Part shown: positions 21,691-32,040 of the stretch, in pieces
How positions within the stretch are numbered: the first letter of the stretch is position 1
Layout: the number at the start of each line of letters is the position of its first letter
Program-made: the position numbers and the translations under genes
The notes under the pieces: generated by a model
What the model saw: only the letters and a program-made list of their open reading frames with translations
What the model was told of the DNA's origin: nothing
Database searches by the model: none
Assembly (NCBI GenBank): GCA_022376925.1
Contig: JAIOJX010000002.1
Location: 132,008,831 to 132,072,830 of the forward strand
Reading direction: 5' to 3'
DNA from: Tragulus kanchil
Taxonomy: Eukaryota > Chordata > Mammalia > Artiodactyla > Tragulidae
DNA length: 64,000 bases

Positions 21691-22979
21691 AAACTAAAGA
21701 ATCAAAAGATTTATGGACAAGACACTCTAGGGGTGGGTCAGAACACATCTAGACCCGGGTCAAAATCTGCAACTTGTTATGCAACCTTGGGAGGGTTGCT
21801 TAACCTGCCTTCATCTCCCTATGTATTAAGTGGGGACAATAAGAGGATTGTGACCAGAAGTAAAAGAGATAATGTCTGTAAAGCAGTTAAACCACAAGTG
21901 GTCAAAATCTGCAACTTGTTATGCAACCTCTGGGAAAAGTAGAAAGAAGTCTTTTTGGTCCTTTGGGTTTGGACAGACTAGCTCAGACTCTGTTCTTGCC
22001 CAACTTTCCCGTGGGTAAAAGTTCCAGGTGCAATTTTGCTTTTGGCTGAAAGCCAGCAATTTCTCACAGTGACTAAAGAAGCCAATGCAACACACTTCAC
22101 AATGTGTGTGTGAAGTTGCTTCAGCAGTGTCCAACTCTTTGCGACCCTATGGACTGTAACCCACCAGGCTCCTCTGTCCTTGGGCTTCTCCAGGCAAGAA
22201 TACTGGAGTCGGTTGCCATGTCCTTCTCCAGGAGATCTTCCTGACTCAAGGACTGTGCCTGTTGGGTCTCCAGAGTTTCCTGCATTGCAGGTGGGTTCTT
22301 TACCATTAGCACCACCTGGGAAACCCAAAGGAGCCAATACTTCAAACCAAAATGATGTATCTTATAGACCTTGTATTTTGATGGGTTTCAGGATCATTTC
22401 TTTTTCTTTTATTCCCCTCACCATCTTACAAGATGCTGCCTGAATGTCCTCCTCTCCCCAAGCTCAGAAACTTGTACCTGCAGAGGCCATTGCAGCTGAT
22501 AAGCTGAAGGACTTCACTCTCTCAACAGAATCTGAAATTGAACTGGCCACAAAAACTGAAGGGACTTTCCCAGGTGGTGCAGCAGTAAAGAATCCACCTG
22601 CCCATGCAGGAGACACAGATTCAACCCCTGGGTTGGGAAGATCCCCTGGAGGAGAAAATGGCAACCCACTCCCAGTATTCTTGCCTGGAGAAGGCCAAGG
22701 ACAGAGAAGCCTGGTGAGCTACTGTGTGTGGGGTCCCAAAGAGTCGGACATGACTGAGCAACGGAGCACACACACACGCAAAACTAAAGAATCAAAAGAT
22801 TTATGGACAAGACACTCTAGGGGTGGGTCAGAACACATCTAGACCCGGGTCAAAATCTGCAACTTGTTATGCAACCTTGGGAGGGTTGCTTAACCTGCCT
22901 TCATCTCCCTATGTATTAAGTGGGGACAATAAGAGGATTGTGACCAGAAGTAAAAGAGATAATGTCTGTAAAGCAGTTA

Positions 22980-23811
22980 CCACAGTGCTTGACACAAAGT
23001 GAATGTCCTGTAAATATCAGCTGTTATCACAACGCCAAAAAGGCTCATCAAAGAAGGCATTACAAACAACAGGTGGCCCTTGACCACAGAAGCATGTTTA
23101 CAACCTAGTGTTGAGAGGAAAGGAGAAATAGGTAAGAGTCTATTCTTCTTAGGAAAAACATCAACACTCCCACATGCATAGCTACATAACAGTGTCTGTC
23201 TGCACACACTTGTTTCTGTGTTTGCCTGGGGCCCCACCTTGGAAATCTTTTGGGCAAGTGTATCTCTATAAGCCTCAGTTTTACGATCTGTAAAGTAGAG
23301 CTACCAGGGTTGATATGAAGACAGTATGAGACAGATCGCTTGATAAATACCACTGCTATTACTTTTATTTATTTTTCTTTTCTTTTTTTGTGCCTCCTGC
23401 AGTGGAAGCCCAGGGTCTTAACCACAGGACCACAGAAGTCTTTTACTTTCATTTCTAAATTAAGAGTTGTGAAACTTCTAAAGTCTCACTAGAAAAATAT
23501 CTGGAGGAATATTATCTGAACTTGTTCACAGTGGTTATCGTTCCTTTTCTTCTTTATACTTTTCCACATTCATTCATTCATTTCACAGGTATTTACTAAG
23601 CACTTATTAGGTGCCAGGCTGGTGCGCTAAGAGTTAGGAAGACAGCAACATACTATACAAATATTTTCACAAATAACTGCCATAGTCAATCCGTGCCTAA
23701 GTTTTTGCAAATCAGGAAAAAGAAAACAGTTTCTTTTTTTTTTTTTTTTCCTCACGCCGAAGAAAACAGTTTCTGACAAACGTATTTTAAGGTTATGCAC
23801 AAAGGTTATGC
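22980..23811. other. Single-copy intergenic sequence
   Basis: No exon is recognised. A short antisense SINE scrap (about 23365-23443, ending AGGACCACAGAAGTC) and a poly-T run (23731-23748) are present. Confidence 0.4.
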
Positions 23812-23935
23812 TCTCCCGGAGGAGAGCATGGCAGCCCACTCCAATATTCTTGCCTGGAGAAGTCCAAGGACAGAGGAGCCTGGCGGGCTACAGTTCATAG
23901 GGTGGCAATGAGTCGGACACGACTGAAGCGACCTA
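23812..23935 (+). mobile_element. Bov-tA 3' part
   Basis: GGAGAGCATGGCAGCCCACT to GAGTCGGACACGACTGAAGC is the 3' part of a Bov-tA element, lacking the tRNA head. Confidence 0.8.
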
Positions 23936-24059
23936 GGACGCACGCTCCCACGCACAGAGACGTGCAAGGGGATCGCTTCGCTGGAAAGCACTCAAATAGA
24001 AGAACTAAACGGGCAGCGAAAGAAAATGGAAGGGTGCAGTACGAGAGGAAAGGGTTAGC

Positions 24060-25260
24060 TGCCCCTCTCAAATTACCCTCCGGGAGGGCGCCCCCCTTTG
24101 TGGGTAGGTGCCAGGTCCGCCCCATGCGTTAGATCCAGACGCTGTGTATTCAGCCAGCGAGAGAGCCGCAGACCCAGCAGCGCCCGGAGCTCCACGCGGC
24201 GGCTGCAGGAGCCGTGGCGGCCACTAGGGGCGGCCACGTGAGCACGCCCGCCCGCGGCCCCGCCCCCGCCCGCGATCTCCGGCCCCAGCCCCAGCCTCAG
24301 CCGCTGCTCGCCCAGTGTCTGGATCCGCCGTCCGCTCGCCGCGCGCTCCAGCTGCCCCAGCTCCGCTGACGGCCGCCGGCGACCTTGCCCTGGGAACGCG
24401 CCCCCCAGCGCCCTGGGATTCTTACAGCGGCGCCACGCGCCCCTCGCGCCCCGGGATCGTTCCGGCGGCCGCCGCTGCCTCCCCGGAGCGCCGGCCCGCG
24501 CGCCCCGCTCGCCGCTCCCCGGCACCCTCGGGGGGCCCGCCCGCCCTGCACCCTGGACCACCGGGCCACGAGTTTCTGCCAGCTCCTCTGGATCCTCGCG
24601 GCCGTGGGCAGCGGCTGCCGCGCCTGTCCGCCAGAGGCAGGTAGGTGCGGCGGCGGTTGGCCAGGGGGCAGTGACCCGGCGCTCCAAGTCTGCTCTTCCT
24701 GGAGCAGCCGGCGCCCGGAGCGCCAAGGGTCTGGTGCTTAAAAGTGGGGCCCGAGGCCGAAGGTTAAGCTCTTGGGTTTCACGGTTTGCTTCTGTAAAAT
24801 GGGAGAGTCGTGTAGATTAACGGCAGTGCCTATTGGGCAAACACCTGGCACGTGATGGTGTGGGAGAGGCAGCTGGGGGGCCTCCGCCTGGGGCGCCTCG
24901 TGGCCCGCAAAGGGAGGGGTGGGCTGCCTTCCCTTTCCTGCTGGGCCGGCCGCCGCATCCTCAACCCTGGTCCCTGAACCAGAGGCCCGCATTCCAGGAA
25001 CCTCAAGGACAGCGTAGACGCACCTCTGCTGCACTGTTGACCGAGGGGGTTCGGGCGCTGGCAGGCTCTCGGGACAAGTGCGCCAAGAGGCTGGGCTTTA
25101 ATATGCAAAGTGGTGGGGCGGGGGCCTCCCGGGTGAGTCCCGGCCTAGACCGGCCGCGCGGGCGTGGAGAATTGCGGGAACCCCACCCAATTGCGCCCGG
25201 AGTGAGACCAGATGGGCTGCCGGAAGGAGGGTTGCTTATCCGCCTGTGGGGAAGTTCTAT
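24060..25260 (+). promoter_or_regulatory. EEF2K: CpG island and promoter of EEF2K
   Basis: This is the only long CpG-dense, GC-rich stretch in the window, without a TATA box. It has an E-box CACGTG at 24235-24240, GC boxes of the CCCCGCCCCC type at about 24257-24266, and a CTCF-like CCACTAGGGGCGG at about 24221-24233 that is one G short of the usual core. Its position 5' of the EEF2K start exon, and the absence of another gene start, assign it. A housekeeping-type dispersed promoter is inferred. Confidence 0.75.
24180..24640 (+). other. EEF2K: EEF2K non-coding exon 1 (5' end approximate)
   Basis: A strong donor, CAG|GTAGGTG, lies at 24640/24641 inside the CpG island. In human EEF2K, from memory, a non-coding first exon is followed by a very long intron before the ATG exon, as here (about 32.6 kb as assembled, about 19 kb if the duplicates are removed). 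The transcription start is not visible; 24180 is a rough guess after the GC boxes or E-box. The long open frames across this region on both strands are GC-composition effects. Confidence 0.55.
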
Positions 25261-25439
25261 GGGAGCCTGACTTCTGGGTCCTCTGGCCTGGAAGCTGCCT
25301 GCTTTGCGGCCCCTCAGCCAGGAAATTGGCTACCTCTTGATTTTACAGAGGAGGAAACTGAGGGCCAGAGTAGTCCAGCAGCAGGTACTAATTAATGAGC
25401 AAGGTGGGCTAAGTGAGGGAATACAGGGCTAGCAGGAGG

Positions 25440-25545
25440 GAGCTGATGATGCCGCGCGCGCGCGCGTGCGCGTGTGTGAGAGAGAGAGCTGATAATGCCG
25501 TGTGTGTTTGTGTATCTGTGTGTGTGTGAGCTGATAATGCTATGT
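25440..25545 (+). repeat. CG/TG dinucleotide runs and 43-bp units
   Basis: A (CG)n run at about 25451-25466 passes into (TG)n and (GA)n. The phrase GAGCTGATRATGC recurs at 25439, 25485 and 25528, giving units of about 43-46 bases. A further relative (ACTGATAATGCAGTGTGTGT) lies at about 26634, on the far side of inserted mobile elements. Confidence 0.7.
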
Positions 25546-25560
25546 GTGAACTTGAAAGGT

Positions 25561-25894
25561 TTTTTTTTTTTTTTTTTTAAGATTTATTTATTTATTTTTG
25601 GGCGGGGGTCGGGTTGGGGAGGGAGGGGAGCAGGCGGGCCACTTCCGTTGATCTTTCATTTGTCTGCTTTCATCCGTCTCCGTTCTTTGGCTCCTGCGGG
25701 CCTCCCATTGCGGTGGCATCTGTCGTCGCCGAGCGCCGGCTCTGGGCGCATGCGCTCCAGAGCTCCGGCTCGGTAATTGGACACATCAGTCCAGCCGCTC
25801 CGCTGCACGTGGGATCTTCCCAGGCCAGGGATCGAACCGGCGTCCCTTGCACTGCAAGGCGGTGTCCCCACCCACTGGACCATCAGGGGAAGGC
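25561..25894 (-). mobile_element. Variant CHR-2-related SINE, antisense, full length
   Basis: Poly-T, (TTTA)n, a G-rich tail segment (25600-25640), GGCCACTTCCGTTGATCTTT, TTTCATCCGTCTCCGTTCTT, GGGATCTTCCCAGGCCAGGG and GACCATCAGGGGAAGGCC. Flanking CTTGAAAGGTTTT (25551) and CTTGAAAGGGTTTT (25895) are the target-site duplication. Confidence 0.9.
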
Positions 25895-25918
25895 CTTGAA
25901 AGGGTTTTATCTCGATTT

Positions 25919-26205
25919 GAGACTTAAACCCAGGGCCCAGACCTGATCGAACCGTGCTTGGGACTTGAACCCATGTGGCTGGAGCTTGAATTCCAGCCAA
26001 AACCCTGTTTGGGACTTGAACCCACGTGGCTGCGGCTTGAACCTAGCCAACACCCTATTTGGGACTCGAACCCATGTGGCTAAGGCTTAACCCCAGCCAA
26101 AACCCTGCTTGAGACTTGAACCCACATAGTCAGGACTCAGTCCCGGCCAAAACCCTGCCTGGGACTCAAACCCACGCGGCCAGGACTTAATCCAGCACTC
26201 ACCCA
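25919..26205. repeat. Tandem array of about 50-bp units with tRNA-T-arm-like motif
   Basis: Five units start at about 25961, 26012, 26062, 26112 and 26162, with a degenerate sixth near 25920. The pattern is GGGACTTGAACCCACGTGGC, then TGGGGCTTGAACCCAGCCA and AAACCCTGTTT. On the minus strand each unit contains GTGGGTTCAAGTCCC, close to a Pol III B box (GGTTCGANTCC). The array directly adjoins an antisense LTR (26206 on) and is probably part of that retroelement. Function unknown. Confidence 0.8.
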
Positions 26206-26632
26206 ACGTCTGGACCCACCGAGGCTCAGGTTCTTTGTGCCTCAACACAGAAGGAATTCAGCGAGTAGCAGAGTGATAGACAAGCAAAGGATTTATTAGG
26301 ATAGGGTACCTGTAAGTGGTGCGAGTGGGCAGGCAGGAAAGCTCTGCTCTGCTCTCTTGGACTGAGTGGGCAGCAATATTATAAGGATGGTAGAAGATCG
26401 CCCCCCTCAAGTAGATGCAGATGCAAGGCATACATTATTAGTTCCTTCTTCACCAGCTCCTCCTTCATCAGCTGTTTATACCCAGTCAAGCCTGCTTTAC
26501 TGAACAAGCAGCAGCTCTCCTGAGTTATCATCAACTCACTGGCCTCCCAACCTTTCTCAGGTTTCACCCTTCTACCTACCGTCCCCTACTAGGACTCCAC
26601 AGCCACCTACCTGTTCTACTCTGTCCCTATCA
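26206..26632 (-). mobile_element. Antisense solo LTR-like sequence (copy at 27355-27781)
   Basis: On the minus strand it has TATA-like TTATAA (about 26378), an AATAAA polyadenylation signal (plus-strand TTTATT at 26292-26297), then the U5-like CTGAATTCCTTCTGTGTTGA, GGCACAAAGAACCTGAGCCT. This resembles ruminant endogenous retrovirus LTRs (BTLTR1-like, from memory). No gag, pol or env frame is present next to it. Exact ends are uncertain. Confidence 0.6.
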
Positions 26633-27041
26633 AACTGATAATGCAGTGTGTGTCGGGGCGGGGGGGGGAGTGTGGGCATCATTGGGGAAGGCTTCCTAGA
26701 GGAGGTGATAGAAAGGATGTCAGTGGCAGGAGGTGAGGTTCAGAGAAAGAGTCGTGCAGGTCAGTTCGCCCTGGCCTTCACAGCACCTTTCATTCTTTTC
26801 TCCAGGCATTTATTCAAGAAACACAGTAAAACTGCTTGATGGGGGGGGGGGGTGGTTTCCAGGTGTAACATGGTTGGGATTGCCATCCCCAACCTCGTGT
26901 TCTTCTTAAAGAATGGGTATGGACTGCAGTCCCAGCTTATCTTTTGCAGGAGGTAGGGAGAGAGAAAGTCAGGGTCTAAAGATCAGTCTAAGGGGCCTCA
27001 ATGTACATGGGATCACTTGTGTACATTCTGTGAGTTGCAGC

Positions 27042-27044
<3 letters not shown>

Positions 27045-27079
<35 letters not shown>

Positions 27080-27100
27080 TGTGTGTGTGTGCGCACGCGC
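27045..27100 (+). repeat. (GT)n microsatellite (copy at 28196-28253)
   Basis: About 25 GT repeats with one CT interruption, ending in GCGCACGCGC. The second copy is a few bases longer. Confidence 0.9.
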
Positions 27101-28192
27101 TTTTGGTAACAGGACGGTACTGTTTGGCTAACTAAGGATACATCACTGATACGATTTTAAAACATTTTTAATGTGCTGTGTGGCAGAGATGGCTGTGGGT
27201 CACACATGTTCTCTTCTTTCTGGGGAATCCCCTGGATGTGTTTCCCAGACTCCCTTATAGTTTCTTGGGCCACATGACTGAGTTTGGCTGATGGAATGGT
27301 GTTTCCTCAGGGACGTCAAACCCACGCGCCAGGACTTAATCCAGCACTCACCCAACGTCTGGACCCACCGAGGCTCAGGTTCTTTGTGCCTCAACACAGA
27401 AGGAATTCAGCGAGTAGCAGAGTGATAGACAAGCAAAGGATTTATTAGGATAGGGTACCTGTAAGTGGTGCGAGTGGGCAGGCAGGAAAGCTCTGCTCTG
27501 CTCTCTTGGACTGAGTGGGCAGCAATATTATAAGGATGGTAGAAGATCGCCCCCCTCAAGTAGATGCAGATGCAAGGCATACATTATTAGTTCCTTCTTC
27601 ACCAGCTCCTCCTTCATCAGCTGTTTATACCCAGTCAAGCCTGCTTTACTGAACAAGCAGCAGCTCTCCTGAGTTATCATCAACTCACTGGCCTCCCAAC
27701 CTTTCTCAGGTTTCACCCTTCTACCTACCGTCCCCTACTAGGACTCCACAGCCACCTACCTGTTCTACTCTGTCCCTATCAAACTGATAATGCAGTGTGT
27801 GTCGGGGCGGGGGGGGGAGTGTGGGCATCATTGGGGAAGGCTTCCTAGAGGAGGTGATAGAAAGGATGTCAGTGGCAGGAGGTGAGGTTCAGAGAAAGAG
27901 TCGTGCAGGTCAGTTCGCCCTGGCCTTCACAGCACCTTTCATTCTTTTCTCCAGGCATTTATTCAAGAAACACAGTAAAACTGCTTGATGGGGGCGGGGG
28001 GGGTGGTTTCCAGGTGTAACATGGTTGGGATTGCCATCCCCAACCTCGTGTTCTTCTTAAAGAATGGGTATGGACTGCAGTCCCAGCTTATCTTTTGCAG
28101 GAGGTAGGGAGAGAGAAAGTCAGGGTCTAAAGATCAGTCTAAGGGGCCTCAATGTACATGGGATCACTTGTGTACATTCTGTGAGTTGCAGC

Positions 28193-28230
<38 letters not shown>

Positions 28231-28572
28231 TGTGTGTGTGTGTGCGCACGCGCTTTTGGTAACAGGACGGTACTGTTTGGCTAACTAAGGATACATCACT
28301 GATACGATTTTAAAACATTTTTAATGTGCTGTGTGGCAGAGATGGCTGTGGGTCACACATGTTCTCTTCTTTCTGGGGAATCCCCTGGATGTGTTTCCCA
28401 GACTCCCTTATAGTTTCTTGGGCCACATGACTGAGTTTGGCTGATGGAATGTGAGCAGAAATAGTGTGTGCCCCTCGCAAGCCTGGACCCCCAACACTTC
28501 CCCCATTCTCTGATTTACCAGCAGAGTGAGAGGACTGTGAGGCCTGTAGGACAGCAGAGCCACGAGCTGGAA

Positions 28573-30748
28573 GGAGGCTGGGCCCCTGCATGACGGGAGC
28601 AGAGCCTCTCCTTCCCACCTCTACCTGCTGAAGAAAGTAGGGCTCTAGGAAGCTCTGTGAAAGGTCCGTGGGTATGAGAAGGGCTTGTGAACTATGACTT
28701 TCCCCTCAGTGTGATCTGACTGGGCTGTTCCCTAGGGAAGGCTGTCTTTAGGCCTTTTTTCTCACATTGATCAGATTCCCCAAAAAAGTCTTGTCCAGTC
28801 TTTGGCAGGATTGACATCCAGGAGCTGAGACTCTTGAGAGCAGCGTGCGAGAAAACTGAGAGTGACCAGCAGAAACATGGATTTCTTCAAACTCATTCTC
28901 TTTTTTAAAATTATTTTTTATTTTTTTAGACATTTTGGGGGGGCGCATTGGGAAGGGAGGGGGGCCGGTGGGCCACATCTATTGGTCTTTCTTTTTTGGC
29001 GGGGGGAGGGGGCCACTTCTATTGGTCTTTCATTTGTCTGTTTTCATCCATCTTTGTTCTTTGGCCCGTGTGGTCCTCCCATCGCAATGGCCTCTGTTGT
29101 CGCAGAGCACCAGCTCTGGGTGCATGCGCTCCAGAGCTCCAGCTCGGTAATTGGACACATTGGTCCAGCCTCTCCGCGGCACGTGGGATCTTCCCAGGCC
29201 AGGGATCGAACCGGTGCCCCTTGCACTGCAAGGTGGTGTCCTTACCCACTGGACCACCAGGGAAGCCCCTGTTGGTTTTTCGTTTATCTATTCTCCATCC
29301 ATCTTTTGTTCTTTGGCCTGTGTGGGCCTCCCATCACAGTGGCCTCTGTTGTCGCAGAGCACCAGCTCTGGGCACATGCGCTCCAGAGCTCCAGCTCGGT
29401 AATTGGATGTATCGGTTCAGGCACTCCATGGCACATGGGATCTTCCCAGGCCAGGGATCGAACAGGCACTCCTTGCACTGCAAGGCGGTGTGCTTACCCA
29501 CTGGACCACCAGGGAAGCCCTTCAAGTTCATTCTTTAGGATATACTCTTTCTGGCCTGATTCTTAAAGCTGATACAGGAAAAGTTGATGATCAGAATTGC
29601 ATTTGGCATAACAGTGGCTTGCTGGACTGATTTTAAAAACAGTTATTTTTGTGTTGGGGAGGCTGGGCCCCTGCATGACGGGAGCAGAGCCTCTCCTTCC
29701 CACCTCTACCTGCTGAAGAAAGTAGGGCTCTAGGAAGCTCTGTGAAAGGTCCGTGGGTATGAGAAGGGCTTGTGAACTATGACTTTCCCCTCAGTGTGAT
29801 CTGACTGGGCTGTTCCCTAGGGAAGGCTGTCTTTAGGCCTTTTTTCTCACATTGATCAGATTCCCCAAAAAAGTCTTGTCCAGTCTTTGGCAGGATTGAC
29901 ATCCAGGAGCTGAGACTCTTGAGAGCAGCGTGCGAGAAAACTGAGAGTGACCAGCAGAAACATGGATTTCTTCAAACTCATTCTCTTTTTTAAAATTATT
30001 TTTTATTTTTTTAGACATTTTGGGGGGGCGCATTGGGAAGGGAGGGGGGCCGGTGGGCCACATCTATTGGTCTTTCTTTTTTGGCGGGGGGAGGGGGCCA
30101 CTTCTATTGGTCTTTCATTTGTCTGTTTTCATCCATCTTTGTTCTTTGGCCCGTGTGGTCCTCCCATCGCAATGGCCTCTGTTGTCGCAGAGCACCAGCT
30201 CTGGGTGCATGCGCTCCAGAGCTCCAGCTCGGTAATTGGACACATTGGTCCAGCCTCTCCGCGGCACGTGGGATCTTCCCAGGCCAGGGATCGAACCGGT
30301 GCCCCTTGCACTGCAAGGTGGTGTCCTTACCCACTGGACCACCAGGGAAGCCCCTGTTGGTTTTTCGTTTATCTATTCTCCATCCATCTTTTGTTCTTTG
30401 GCCTGTGTGGGCCTCCCATCACAGTGGCCTCTGTTGTCGCAGAGCACCAGCTCTGGGCACATGCGCTCCAGAGCTCCAGCTCGGTAATTGGATGTATCGG
30501 TTCAGGCACTCCATGGCACATGGGATCTTCCCAGGCCAGGGATCGAACAGGCACTCCTTGCACTGCAAGGCGGTGTGCTTACCCACTGGACCACCAGGGA
30601 AGCCCTTCAAGTTCATTCTTTAGGATATACTCTTTCTGGCCTGATTCTTAAAGCTGATACAGGAAAAAGTTGATGATCAGAATTGCATTTGGCATAACAG
30701 TGGCTTGCTGGACTGATTTTAAAAAACAGTTATTTTTGTGTTGGGGAG
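28573..30748. repeat. Tandem duplication H (period about 1085-1087)
   Basis: 28573-29661 recurs at 29658-30748. The copies abut, sharing GGAG at the junction. The only differences seen are A-run lengths near the right end (for example the A run at about 29582/30667). Confidence 0.95.
28900..29519 (-). mobile_element. Nested pair of variant CHR-2-related SINEs (copy at 29985-30604)
   Basis: An outer antisense element has its tail at 28900-28997 and its body and head at about 29270-29519. It is flanked by CTTCAAACTCATTCT (28885-28899) and CTTCAAGTTCATTCT (29520-29534), a 15-base target duplication with two mismatches. An inner element of the same family (28998-29268, also antisense) is inserted in the outer element's CTATTGGTCTTTC segment. 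The long open frames across it are chance frames through SINE sequence. Confidence 0.85.
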
Positions 30749-31109
30749 ATCAGCTCTGCTGACCAAGAAGCTGTAGACTTAACCCCAGTCATAATGCCCA
30801 CCACAGGATAAAAGTGGTGTGGCCCTTAACGTTTTGCTGAGTTAATCTCTTGCAGCCAAGGCTGATGGGCCCAAGAAGCAGGCTTCAAACAGAGGAAGGA
30901 ATGAGTCACTAACAGGCTTGATGATTAAGTAGAAGATGACAATCTCTTGTTCCTCAAAGTCTCAGGGCTGTGGAAACACCCAGAGAAGTCTTTCAGGTGG
31001 CTGGAAAGTCAGAGGGTGGGCAGTGTTCAGTTCTCCAGCTGTGATACTTTCTCGACCTCGCAAGGATTCCACAGGGAGTGGCCGGAAGGCAGGAGGCTCA
31101 ACTGAAAGC

Positions 31110-31315
31110 ATTTTTCTGAGCCAGTGGTTCTTGAAGTTAGTGCGTATCAGCACCACTTGGAGGGCTTATTTAAACACAGCTTCCTGGGCTCACCCACTGG
31201 TTCACTTTAGAAGGACTGTCATAGGGGCCCCCAAATTTGCACATGTGACAAGTTTTCAGGTGAAGCTGCTGCTGCTGCTCATGGTCCCAGGATCCTACTT
31301 TCAAAGTGGTTTAGC
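31110..31315 (+). repeat. MER5A-like hAT-Charlie fragment (copy at 32215-32420)
   Basis: AGCCAGTGGTTCTTGAAGTT, CAGCACCACTTGGAGGGCTT and CTTCCTGGGCTCACC resemble MER5A. This is an old non-autonomous DNA transposon shared among placental mammals. Confidence 0.5.
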
Positions 31316-31378
31316 AGGTCATGACTGAATGAAACCCTGGATAGACCTGCACTGGCTGCCGACCCACCTCCCCCACGT

Positions 31379-31450
31379 TCTAGCCATGTGATTTTGGTCA
31401 AGTCACTTCACCTCTCTTCCTCAGTTTCCTCATCTGTAAGATGAAGCTAA
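31379..31450 (-). repeat. MIR fragment (copy at 32483-32554)
   Basis: TAGCCATGTGATTTTGGTCA, AGTCACTTCACCTCTCTTCC and CAGTTTCCTCATCTGTAAGA are the antisense MIR core. Confidence 0.75.
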
Positions 31451-31927
31451 TGGTGCCAAACTCCTGGGGCTCAGGTGAGGCTTCTTGGAGGAGGTGATAT
31501 CTGTCTAACCTGATACCCGAGCACAGATGGCTAAGGGACGGGTAGGGAACATGAGCTTTGGGCCTGTGCCAAACACATGGCACAGTCTGGGTGAGTCAGG
31601 GGAGTGGGGAACCCTTGTCCTCCAGGGAGCTGAGAGGAGTGCTGGGGCTGGAGCTTTGTAAGTGGTGCTGAAAAGCTGTGAATCTGTTCTGGGCTACGTG
31701 TCTCAGGGAAGGCTAAGCAGAACACCAGGAATGGGCCTCGGGGATTGGATGGGCCTGATAGCAGTGCAGGTTACTTCTGTCCACATTCCATTGGCTCAAG
31801 TATAGTTTCATGGCCCCATCTAGATGCATCAAGGATTTGGGCAGGGGAGCGCAAAACTATGAGGCACAGCTGCCTCTGTGCCCCCCGACCAGTTCTCTCG
31901 CCTCTTCTCACCTTGCTCACTCTGCCC

Positions 31928-32040
31928 CACTTTGGTAGATGAGTGCATTTTGCAAATGCGGAAGCTGAGGGTCAGAGAAGTTAGGTAATTTGTACAACGC
32001 GACGCAGCTGGGAGTGGCAGGGCTTGAACCCAGATCTGTT
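31928..32040 (+). repeat. MIR fragment (copy at 33033-33152)
   Basis: GCGGAAGCTGAGGGTCAGAG, GGTAATTTGTACAACGCGAC and GGGCTTGAACCCAGATCTGT are the sense MIR core. Confidence 0.75.

Larger units (their letters stand above)
20831..22979. repeat. Tandem duplication F (period about 1099)
   Basis: 20831-21889 recurs at 21938-22979. Copy 2 is shorter by several bases in the T run at its start. It also differs within the sense Bov-tA, where CACAAGAGACGTGGATTCGA in copy 1 (21515 on) reads CACAGATTCAACCCC in copy 2 (22614 on), a 9-base length change with substitutions. The linker 21890-21937 contains a third partial copy of about 29 bases from near 21759. Confidence 0.9.
26161..28451. repeat. Tandem duplication G (period about 1149-1153)
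   Basis: 26161-27298 recurs at 27310-28451, with an 11-base linker (27299-27309). Copy 2 opens with single-base indels against copy 1 (GGGACGTCAAA for GGGACTCAAA; GCGCC for GCGGCC). The G-run near 26840/27990 and the GT run differ in length. It carries most of the LTR twice. Confidence 0.95.

Noticed and set aside
24073..24726. 217-residue open frame on the minus strand in the CpG island
   Set aside because: It is a GC-composition frame overlapping the EEF2K promoter and exon 1. It is rich in Arg/Gly/Ala/Pro without motifs.
25919..26205. CRISPR-like array of 50-bp units
   Set aside because: The units are degenerate, without unique spacers, in a mammalian genome next to an LTR. It is a simple minisatellite.
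28862..29566. 234- and 196-residue open frames on the plus strand
   Set aside because: They read through two nested SINEs, and the same peptide phrases recur wherever this SINE occurs.
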